DNA of 38,868 nt from Rhodopirellula sp. (GTDB lineage: Bacteria > Planctomycetota > Planctomycetia > Pirellulales > Pirellulaceae): contig NZVD01000027.1 in assembly GCA_002701385.1 (NCBI GenBank), positions 1 through 38,868 on the forward strand. The letters are read 5' to 3'. Positions 24,858-35,600 of the stretch are shown here, piece after piece (positions within the stretch are counted from its first letter, which is position 1; every line of letters starts with the position of its first letter). The notes under the pieces are model-generated. The model worked only from the letters and a program-made list of their open reading frames with translations, was not told where the DNA came from and searched no databases. The translations under genes and the position numbers were made by a program.

Positions 24858-26081
24858 TTACCGAGTGGTTTCCAGGATGGGGAATCCCTCATTGGATGGG
24901 AGTGTCGGGCCCGGGATTTGGGTGACGTCCTTCCAGGGGTTTGCAGTTCCCTCTGAATATTGAATCCATCGAGATGGCAGGTGTGCATATCGTCCGGTTC
25001 CTCCAGTGGCGGCATGTCCCAAATTATCCAGATATCGATGCCACACTTCCTCCATCGCGCTGCGTGCGGCCATCTGAGCCGCCAGATTGTTGAGGTAACC
25101 GTTTCTCTGCTCTTTTGTTTCCGTTTCGATGCAGATCCAACCTGTTGTTGATTCGTAGACACGCCAAACGCGTACTCCTACCAACATGTGGTTTTCAAGG
25201 GTGACCGCAGCGAGTTGATGCTGCTCAGGATTGCTATATAGTTTCACGGCAATATCCCTGTCATTAATCAGTAGCTGTAGGGAGTTGAGCATTTCCCAAT
25301 AGGGATCTTCCCCGCCGCTAAGGTCGAGTGTGTTAACCGTGAAAACCGCGTAGCTTTCACCTTGTGGCAATGGAAATTCAAAAGGGCCTGGTTTATAGAC
25401 TTCCACCGTGGCGATATTTCCCTCATTGAAAAGTCGAAAGTTTTCCATCCAGCTGTAGATCGTATCGATGTCCACGTCGGCATTTTCCGGAGCGATTTCA
25501 ATTTTTTGAGTGCATTGAGTGAGTGCCCCGTAGGCCTTGTCCCAGTTCTCCTTCATAGTTGTAAGTTCTCGGAGTTTGGGATCCATCCCAGCCAATGTGG
25601 AAGAAGGAGCGCCATATCCGACGCCGGTGCGGTGTAAGGTTGAGGGGATGGGAGCTGTACCGTGTTGCGTCATTTGTGAAAAGACCCGTGGGGAGATCTC
25701 TGGTGAGATGGTTCGCACGGAACCGTCAGGAAATAGCCCCTGAGGGGTTGGGGAATAACGAGAGCCTTGAAACGGAACTCCTTGGGGGAAGAGAGGGGGA
25801 ATCAAGGTGTCGGAGTTGCTGTTTTGCGATTCGGTCGCTGATTGGTTTTCGGTGTGTTCAGTATTTTCGGGTGGTGCGGTATCTGAAGTGGGGGGCTCGG
25901 GCGTGTCTGTTGGAGTCAAAAGAGGGGCATAAAAGAGTTCGCGGGATTGAAGCATTTCTATGGTCAGATTCCGTCGCTGTACCAGAGAATTAATATCAGT
26001 GGACGAATGAGTGCTCTTACAAGTGAGCGAAGTGTTAAATAGTGGGCCAATGGACTGGCTAAATTTTGAGAATAATTTCAT
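24858..26081 (-). CDS. 407-aa protein of unknown function
   Basis: No family recognised. Residues 1-45 are moderately basic, without a clear signal peptide. About 55-160 are Pro/Thr/Ser-rich and look disordered (LTPTDTPEPPTSDTAPPEN, PFQGSRYSPTPQGLFPDGS). From about 175 the chain becomes ordered, with helices (MKENWDKAYGALTQC) and strands (SYAVFTVNTLDLSGGEDPYW, HMLVGVRVWRVYESTTGW), ending with a helix rich in Ala/Met/Glu (LAAQMAARSAMEEVWHRYL). GAAGGAA sits about eight bases before ATG 26081. It is co-directional with the small membrane protein and diverges, about 610 bases away, from the giant surface-protein gene. Confidence 0.6.
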   Translation of the reverse strand: MKLFSKFSQSIGPLFNTSLTCKSTHSSTDINSLVQRRNLTIEMLQSRELFYAPLLTPTDTPEPPTSDTAPPENTEHTENQSATESQNSNSDTLIPPLFPQGVPFQGSRYSPTPQGLFPDGSVRTISPEISPRVFSQMTQHGTAPIPSTLHRTGVGYGAPSSTLAGMDPKLRELTTMKENWDKAYGALTQCTQKIEIAPENADVDIDTIYSWMENFRLFNEGNIATVEVYKPGPFEFPLPQGESYAVFTVNTLDLSGGEDPYWEMLNSLQLLINDRDIAVKLYSNPEQHQLAAVTLENHMLVGVRVWRVYESTTGWICIETETKEQRNGYLNNLAAQMAARSAMEEVWHRYLDNLGHAATGGTGRYAHLPSRWIQYSEGTANPWKDVTQIPGPTLPSNEGFPILETTR

Positions 26082-26693
26082 AAGGGCGTTCCTTCAGTAA
26101 TGGGGTGGGAAGGCCGTCGAACGTAGGCCTTCACCTACCTAGTTGCGTTAATTCCCTGAAAGGCGCCCTGGAAAATGGGAAAAAGATCAAAATGACAATA
26201 GCTGACACGATTAAAGCCAGGATTTATATAGCCTGGTCGAGAAGCTATTTGGATTGAAGGAAGGATTCTCAATGCTTGAGCGTTGATTTCAGGTGTTCAA
26301 GCCGCATCATGACCGGTGTTGGGGAGGCATTGTTTACCTTTGAGCTTTTTCGTACACCCACCCCCCCCTTTTAGAGGGATGTTTTTCGGTACTTCTGTCA
26401 CAATCGTATTATTCGGTTTATGTCGACCTCGGTTTAATCCGAATAAACAGAATAAGCCTTGTTGCAAGGGCGTGCGCTCGTATTGCGCACGTTGAAAATG
26501 AGGTGATTAAGCCGGAAGTAATGGCAAGATAGCGTAAATACGCAATTTAATTGCCGTACATTTATGGATGGCTAGAATGTGAAATTGGGTTTCATATTCC
26601 CTTAAATACAGAGATGTAAGTAAGCGATTCAAGGGTTAATTGCATTTAAGGGTTTGTTGGTAATCTGCTGCATAAGCATTGAAAGAGTTTCGT
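26082..26693. promoter_or_regulatory. Long divergent intergenic region before the giant gene
   Basis: About 610 bases with no convincing gene. Contents: an eight-C run (26361-26368); an inverted pair TTATTCGG (26409-26416) / CCGAATAA (26439-26446), overlapping a direct repeat CGGTTTA (26414-26420 and 26430-26436); a perfect hairpin CGTGCGC-TCGTATT-GCGCACG (26471-26491); and AT-rich DNA at 26521-26660. A weak GAAAGAG lies before the giant ORF start. These are candidate operators and promoter DNA; no strong -35/-10 pair was picked. Confidence 0.45.
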
Positions 26694-29600
26694 ATGGTTA
26701 TTCGTCGTAATAGCAAACATGATTCAAATCCTCGTCGGTCTTCTAAGTCGTCCCAGGCTGGGCAACAACGCGAACGTCGCCAGTTGTTTCTGGAAAATCT
26801 GGAAGATCGTCGACTGTTGCACGGAGGCGGCCAGCATGTGCCTGTACCCGGTGCGGAAGCCGGTGACACTACAGAAGAGGTGGCTGGATTCGAATTGGCC
26901 GGTGCTCAGGTTGATAGTGGGTTCTTGTTATCCAATGGGGATCGTTTAGAGCAGGCACCACGGGATATCACCCTGCACTTTGGGCAGGGGGTCGAGATTG
27001 ATCCTGCGACATTGACGGCGATTAATTTGTTGCGTCCCGGTGGGGATGGAGTTTTTGGCTCTGCGACGGCAACGACGGACTTTGGGACAAACGGCGCGGT
27101 TGAGGTGTCTTTTACCTCGCAGCTTCCGGGGGAATCGGGTAACGGAATTCAGTTGGTCTTCACTCGGAGTGACCATGGTAATGGAAGCGGTCCATACCTA
27201 AATGTCGAGGATCATACCGGGCATGCTCATGATCATGGGGATGGTCTGTTGGCAACGATTACTCTAGACCTCAATACGAATGAAGAAAACCCTACAACAG
27301 TTGAGCAGATTGTGGGTGAGCTATCCGCGTCACCAGAGGTGCAGTCTCTCTTGCTGGTTGAGTTGGTCGATGGTGATCCTGAAACAGATGTATCGGGAAA
27401 TGCTACGGATTACTCTCCCGTTCTCGTTGAAGGTTCGGACGACGAAATTGTAGAGGCTGGTTATTTAGGGGTAGAGGCCCGTGGGCGGGATGTGATTTTC
27501 CGCTTCCGTGAAAGTCTCCAGGATGATCTTTATCGGCTTGTTGTTAATGGTGGGGGGGCTCAGCCGTTACGGGATATCGATGGGGTTCCGTTCCTAGGTG
27601 GTCAGGCAGATGAAGTCATCGAGTTTACTATTGACCGTGGCCCTCAGGTTGTTGCTGTCGTACCGCAACCTGTAACGCGGGATGAAGCAGGGATTTTGAC
27701 GCAGCAACGCGATCAAGTTCATGTTTACTTCAATGAGGATGACCTTAATTCTGAGTCGGCAGCTAACCCGGGATTTTATCAATTGATCTTCACCAATGAC
27801 ACGCTGGTGAATAGTGATGATGTTATTCATAACCCAACAACAGTTGAGTATGATGCGGCGACAGATCGTGCTGTTTTGTCGTTTGCTCAGCCGTTAGATC
27901 AGCTTTCTGGCCACGGTGCCTATCGCTTGCGAGTGGGTGATGCATCATTGTTGCCAGAAGCTCCATTGGCGATAGGGTTGAATGCCGAAGCCGCTTCGAC
28001 CTTTGCTGAGGCATTGTCGATTGGCAAGAATCTTGAAGTGAATACGAACGGCGAGTTGCTTGAAGATGGTCAATCGTTGGAATTAGTTGCCGAGTCTGGC
28101 CAGTCGCTGGTTTTGGAGTTTGATGCGGGATTGTTGCTGCAGTTAGATTCTGTGAATGCAGCTGATGGAAATCACTTTACGCTACATCACGGTTCAGGGG
28201 CCTCGACGTTTGAGTTCGATGGTGACGCGACGGTCGGGTCTGGGAATATTGCGATAGCTCTGGATCCCTCGGACGATGTAGATGCATTAGCGGGTAAAAT
28301 CACGCTTGCTATCCACGCTGCCGATATGGGGTTGTTTCCAACAGATATGGGCGGTGGCCTTATTCATTTAGGTGGGGATAACTCTACTTCGGCCGATACG
28401 GCCAGTACGATCGACCTAGTCTCATATGGTTCGCCCGGAGTTTCTAATCCTGGGGCGATTGCAGTGGGGTATCGTCCGGAGGTGGCTTTCACATCGAATG
28501 ATGTCGCCGCCGCGATTGTGGCGGCAGTAGAGTCGGTTGATGCTGGCGTGGAAATGCAGAGGCACGGAAATCGAATCGCCGTCGCAGGTGCCAATGTTGT
28601 TCGTAATACGAATATCACGGTCGTGGGGGATGTGTCTGTTATCAGTGATGGAGATGTTATCACCGTAGATGATGGAGATGGCCAAGTCGTTAATTTGGAA
28701 ATTGACACCGGCGTGGTTATTGATGCAAGTGGTTCGCCTAAGGATGGTGACACATTTACAGTGACCTCAGGTGGCGTGACGAAGACCTTTGAAGTTGAGA
28801 TCATGTCGGGGATTTCAGATGCGGCTCATATTCCCGTATTTGTCGGTTCCGGCTACGACGTTGGGATTGTTAATGCAATTGACAGTGAATTCGGCGACTT
28901 GTCGCCTCAGGCGATCGGTAATGGTAAAGTGGCGGTTGACCTTGACGGGGATTACTCGATCGACCTGTCTGGTGCTCCTTCACTAACGTCAGAAGGTGAA
29001 AGTGGTGTTACAAGCGGGAATGTTGCTGTTCCTGTTATCGTTTCAGCGGTAGCGACACCGGCTCAGGTGGCTGCCGCGATCAGTGCCGGTGTGAATGCTT
29101 CTGGATCAGAGATTACTGCTGAGGCGGATGGAGCCAGGATTTCCCTTGGGCATAGTCGCATTGCCATACCTCACATCACGATTTCTCTTCCGGTTCAATT
29201 GTCTAGCGTATTCCAATTGTCGGCGGATATCGAGGTAGTTGGACTGGATTCGATGATTCTCGGTGGTGTAATTGATCCACAGAAGGCATCGCTTCGATCA
29301 ATAGGTGGTGGTGATGAACCAGGTCATCGTGATATTCGGGTTCAGGAGCACTTGCATCATGGAGCCGACTCGGTGGATGGTGTTCCAACGCTTTATTATA
29401 GTTTTCCGGTTCAGTACGGGCAGGATCCGTCTGGTAATACGCTATTGAATGCGATTACCGAGAAACAAAAGCAGCGAGCTCGGGAAATTTTCGAACTCTA
29501 TAGTGCACATCTTGGTGTTCAGTTTATGGAGACGGATAATCTGGGGCTTCAGGTTGTTACAGGGGACATGCGAGCACTTGATCCGACTATTCCAATCGGC

Positions 29601-32600
29601 CCAGGTGGTGTGTTGGGAGTCGCATCCCACAGTATGGCTATCATGGACCTGCAGGACTTTGATAGTGCCGGGGATGACGTTTATGGTGGCGCTTGGTTCC
29701 AGACGGCGATTCATGAAGTTGGGCACATGCTTGGCTTAGGACATACGGATGAATTAGGCCCGTATACCATAATGAACGATGAACCTGCGTTGTATTTTGG
29801 CCAAGCTGCCGAACAGGTATTTGTTGGTGGTCACGACCTAGTCCATGGGCAGTTTCTGCATCAGCCGGAAAGCAATGATATCGATATCTACGAACTGGAT
29901 ATTATTGAGTCCGGCGTTCTAAGTATCGAGATATTGGCTGAACGGTTAGGTCAGCCGAGTACGTTAGATTCGGTTATTACGGTCTATCGTGATGTGCAGG
30001 ATGGTGATGTTGTCCGTCGTGAGTTGGTAGCACGTAACGATGATTATTTTAGCGAAGATTCTCACCTGAAGTTAGATGTCGAATCGGGGCATTACTACAT
30101 AGGTGTGAGTTCGACAGGGAATGATTCCTATGATCCTAATGTTGCCGATAGTGGTGCAAACGGTACGACTGAGGGGGCCTATGATCTCCGATTGAGTTTC
30201 AGTAAGGTTGGACGGTCCGAAGGCATTATGGACGCGACAGGAAATGCATTAGACGGCGATAGTGACGGATTGGCTGGTGGGTCCTACAACTTCTGGTTTA
30301 ATGTTAATCTGCCTGCGGATGTGGCAGGCGTAGGTGAGTCCCGTACGATCTTTGTGGATAAAGTTGCAGATGCGGCTATGGCGGATGGTACTCTAGCGAA
30401 TCCGTTTGCAGAAATCGATCAGGCGTTAGCTGCCGCAAATTCAGGGGATATTGTTCGCGTTGTCGCCAATGGAGGAGCAGATGGTGACTTAGGGACTGTC
30501 GAGGACAACTTAGCTTATCAAGTGGGGTTTGATCGTATTTCCGGAGCTGAACTTGCAGATGGATCGGCCATTGTAGTTCCACAGGGGGTCACCCTAATGG
30601 TGGATTCTGGTGTGGTTGTCAAATCTAGGCGGGGCCGAGTCGCAGTTGGGAGTTCTTCTCCTCTGATCGATAATAGTGATAGTGCATTGCAGGTTCTTGG
30701 TGTGCCACGAGTGGTGGATGCTGACGGCAATCTTATGCTTGACGAAGCGGGTAATCCAGTTTCTGGGATGGTTGTCTTTACGTCACTGCATGATGATGAG
30801 CATGGTGTTTCAGAGACTTCGGACGTTTTTGTACCTGAGCCTGCTCGAGGGGATTGGGGCGGAATCGATATTCGTAATGATATCGATCAGGACCGTGATG
30901 ATAGATTTCTTCAGGAGAATGAAGGGATATTTCTTAATCATATCGGTCAGGCTAAGATTCTCTACGGTGGTGGCAGTGTATTGGTTGATGGCGTTGTGGA
31001 GACTGTCGGGCCGATCAGTTTGCGTGATGCTAGACCAACGATCGCAAATAATGTCATCATGCAGAGTGCGCAGGCTGCCATTACGGCGACCCCTGACAGC
31101 TTTGAAGAGACGAACTTCAATGCGTCCTTGTATCAGGCAACTCCCTTTACAATCGACTACGACCGCGTTGGTCCTGCGATCCATGGGAATACAGTTTCCG
31201 AAAACTCAATCAATGGTTTGTTTGTAAGTGTTGCCACTCCTGCTGGAGACAGTCTAGAGGAAGTTACAGTATCCTCGCGTTGGGATGATAATGACATTGT
31301 CCACGTCGTTGCAGAAAACCTCGTGATTGCCGGAACTCCGGGGGGGCATGTTGTCGACGCGGTATCACCACCGGTCAATTTGGTTACATTATCAACCGGT
31401 AACGCAGGATCGTTGTTTGCTGGTACCTATAACTATCGATTGGTTTATGTGGATGCCGCTGGAAATGAAAGTACGGCGTCCATTCCAACGGCAGATGCAG
31501 TCACGACCGGAGCAAATGGTTCAGTGACATTGGTGAATCTGCCACAGTCACCAGCAGAATATGTTGCTCGACGAATTTATCGAAGTTCTAATGCTGGAAC
31601 AGCTCCGTACACACTCGTCGCCGAAATTAATACGACCACGACATCCTTTGAAGATGATGGTTCATCCCGTGGGAATATCTTACGCGAAACGGATCCAGCT
31701 CAACGTCCTCGACTAGATGCATCGTTGGTTGTGGACCCGAGTGTGATTGTGAAGTTAGATGGAGCCCGTATTGATGTAGGTTTGGGGGCTCAGTTAATTG
31801 CAGAGGGGCACAACGGACAGGAGGTGATTTTTACCTCCATCAGGGATAGTCGTTTTGGTGCCGGTGGATCCTTCGATACGAGTTTGCAGGGAGAAGCCTT
31901 TGGGCCGCAAGCAGGTGATTGGGCCGGCGTATTTGCGGAAGCCACGAGTGAATTGAGTCTAGATCATGTTCGAGTGGCCTTTGGTGGCGGTGACAGTAAA
32001 GTTGAAGGCGGCTTTGCTAGCTTCAACGTGATAGAAGTTCAACAGGCGGAAGCTCGAATAGCCAATTCGGTCTTTGAGCAGAATGCGAATGGAATCGGAG
32101 TTGCCGGAGATCGAGTTGGACGTGGAACGAATGATGATGCAGTGATCTTCATCCGTGGATCGGAAGCCGTGGTAATCTCGAATATGATTATCAACAGTGA
32201 GGCTAATGCGATTAACATCGATGCAGATTCACTCAATGCCAAATACGTGGAGGATGGTGGTCGACAGACTCAAGGGGAGATGCATTCAGGATTGGGGCTT
32301 GGCAATCAAGGTGCGCTCATTCGAGGAAACTTTGTCGATTACAATGCCGTGAATGGTATGGTCGTGCGAGGCGGCACGTTAACCAATGAAGGTGTTTGGG
32401 ATGATACGGATATTGTCCATGTCGTATTGGACACTGTTTATGTTGCCGACTTCCATAGCAACGGTGGGCTGAGACTTGAGAGTAGTCCGACCGAAAGTCT
32501 GGTAGTCAAACTCATGGGGCAGGATGCCGGGTTTACGGCCACAGGACGTCCGCTGGATATTGATGATCGTATTGGTGGAGCGATTCAAATTGTCGGGCAG

Positions 32601-35600
32601 CCGAAGTATCCGGTTCATCTGACCTCGCTAAACGACTGCAGTGTCGGAGCTGGGTATGCCACCGATGGATTCCATCAGGTTGAGACCATCGACTGCTACA
32701 TTAGAAATAAGACCGCGCCAACTGGAAATTCGGGTGCGGTTGTTCTTGATGGTGGTGACCGTGACGATCATGGTCAGGCACTTGCGGGGCCGGACGGGCA
32801 GGCCGGAACGGCGGATGACATTAATCAGGATGGCTGGTTGTTCATACAGCAATTGCTAGAATTTGCCATAGGTGGGGCTCGGAATAACGCTCCTAACGAT
32901 ATTCTTGCAGTCGGTATGACTCAAGGCACATGGGCTGCAGATGCGCTGGAATCAGCCGCTGTGGTAAATGGCTACAACATCACCTACGTAACAGGTGCTC
33001 AGATTTCTTCAGTCAATCTGGAGGACTATAAAATGTTCTATGTGCCTAGCGCCGGTTTTAATGTTGGCGGGGGTATTTCACAGGCAGATGTCGATCTGCT
33101 TGCTGCTCGAAAGCTCGAAATCCAGAGCTATGTCAATAGCGGTGGGAGCCATGTTGCTTTGACCGGAGACGGGACGCTGACGCCCTATGCATGGTTGGAA
33201 TTACCGTTGCCATTTGAGATTGAATCCACATTTGACACATTACCGCTTCGTAAAACTCCAGAAGGAATTGCGGCAGGCTTTACGATATCAGACGTGGAAT
33301 TGTCCAATGGGGTTCCTTACCACAACTCGTTTATAGGACCGCAAGGGTTTAACGGGTTGGAAGTGTTTGTTAAGGATACCGGGGGGGATCTAATTCCAGA
33401 TACGGCTGATGACAAGAATATTACAATTGGAATTGGTAGCGGTAGCTTCGGGTTTGGTACGCTTAACCCATCCCCAGGTGATTGGAATGGAGTGGTACTT
33501 GAAACTAATAGCCATGACCGCAATGTGGATGTTGCTGTTGAATCGGAAGTCACCAACGGGTCCGTTGGTAATGTCACCAATGACACGATCAATCGTTCAC
33601 AGTATTTAGGCGCGCTTGCTCCATCGGAATATAGTGGTGATGATAATCTGCGGCTTGGCTTTGAAATTCATGGGTTGTTGGAGGATTCTGCGGACGTCGA
33701 CACGTATAGTTTTACAGGGATTGCGGGGACAGAAGTTTGGTTGGATATAGATAATACCTCGGCTTCACTCGACTCTTTATTGCGATTAGTTGATTCCTCT
33801 GGTTCAGTGATAGCACAGTCTGATAATAGTGCTCAAGAATCTGAAAATCCATCGTTATTGATTAGTGATTCGATTCCAGCCGAACATGTCAATCCGCTGG
33901 ATAAATCCCAGTATGAGATCCATGATCACTTCACGACCAACGTGAAGGATGCGGGGATGCGAGTGATCCTGCCTGGGATACCAGGAATGCCTGTTAGGTA
34001 TCATATTCAGGTGGCCAGTGCCAATGCAGCTAGTCGGGGGAATTACGAATTACAGATTCGTCTGCGGGAAATGGACGAGGTTCCAGGCTCAACTTTGCGA
34101 CATTCTAGTATCAGTTACGGGACAACGGGATTAACTGTTAGTGGTTCACCGGCACATTCTCCTCTGGCGGGTGAGGTTGGGGAGTCGTCAACGACGAATG
34201 ATACTGCCGTAAGTGCTCAGGCACTGGGCAATCTACTGACCTCGGATCGAGCCACAATCAGTGTGGCTGGTGACGTCAGTGGAGGGACCGATGTGGACTT
34301 CTATACGCTTGATATCGCCTACGATTCAGTTCAGTCTCAAGGTACCGGGGTGGCTGCTATGCTGGACGTTGATTATGCAGATGGGTTAGCGCGTGCGAAC
34401 ACCACCGTTAGTGTATTTGATTCGGCAGGTAATCTTATTCTTGTAGGGCGTGACTCAAATATCGCCGATGACCGCCCTGCTCCGTTAGAAGGAACGGATC
34501 TTGATGATCTAAATCGAGGGTCTGTTGGTCCACTCGACGCCTTTATTGGAACGATTGAGTTGCCTGTCGATGAAACCGGATCTTATAGTATTGCAATCTC
34601 GGCCAATACACAGGTGCCGGAAGAACTCGAGCAATTCTTCGATCCCGCCGCGGACAATCCCACGCTTCGTCTTGAGCCAGTCAATTCGGTTGTTCGAATC
34701 GCTGAAGACCATATTGATTCGTCAGTATTTTCCACAGCCGATGCTCCGATTGTGCCTGTCCTGATCGACAGCGAAAGCATGGTTCCCTATCACCTCGGTG
34801 ATGTCGCCTTATTTGTCACGACCGATGATGGTCTTAACCAAACCGGCGTTTATACCATCGATGCATTTACGGGAGTTCGTGAAACGACGGTTCACAATGT
34901 TGCCGTTCCATTCGAAACCGGTGACATGGCGATTCGACCTGATGGCAACATGTTTGCCTTTACGACTCAAGGTGAAGGTGGCGCCCTTGATGATGATACC
35001 GCCGGTAACTATATCCAGATTGATACCGGCGATGGCTCTGTCGTCAATGTAGGTGATGATGATGTGGAAACTCGTCAGTCTGATGCCGCTGGTGCAAATC
35101 AAGCCTCTGATCATGGTATACACTACGATGCTATGACTTATGGGACGCTGCAGGGAGCCTTGCAAGGATTCGTGGTTGGGCATCGGCCTAATGTTCCGTT
35201 CCCAGGAGCAACTCCGGATGCAGCGAGTCAGCGAAATATCCTCTATCGCTTTAATCCACTGACTGGTGAAGTGACCAGTGCACCACAGGGAGACCGGACT
35301 GGAAATGGTCAGCTTGTAGGAGCTAACACTGATAAGGTCGAGCGTGGAATCTTGGATACCTCTGTCGACGACAATGGCTTGGCAGGTAAATGGCTGTTGG
35401 GGTCCGAAGCGACTACTGTGGATGTTATTACAGGATTAACCACTAGTAACCTGCTCGATGGTGCCCAGTTCAGTATCGACGACGGAAATCCTTTAACAGC
35501 AGATACGGTATTTGAATTTAATTCAGGGCCGGAAGTGTTCTATACAGTCGATCCTGCTGCTGGAATCTATGTCCGGGACGGAGATACGATCCTGCTTGAT

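Noticed and set aside
26361-26368. Run of eight C as a phase-variation switch for the giant gene.
   Set aside because: It lies more than 300 bases upstream of the start and not in an obvious promoter spacer; one short run is weak evidence.
24245-26693. Integrated element at tRNA-Ser.
   Set aside because: No integrase, no second copy of the tRNA end at the far side, and only an octamer repeat explained by the terminator stem.
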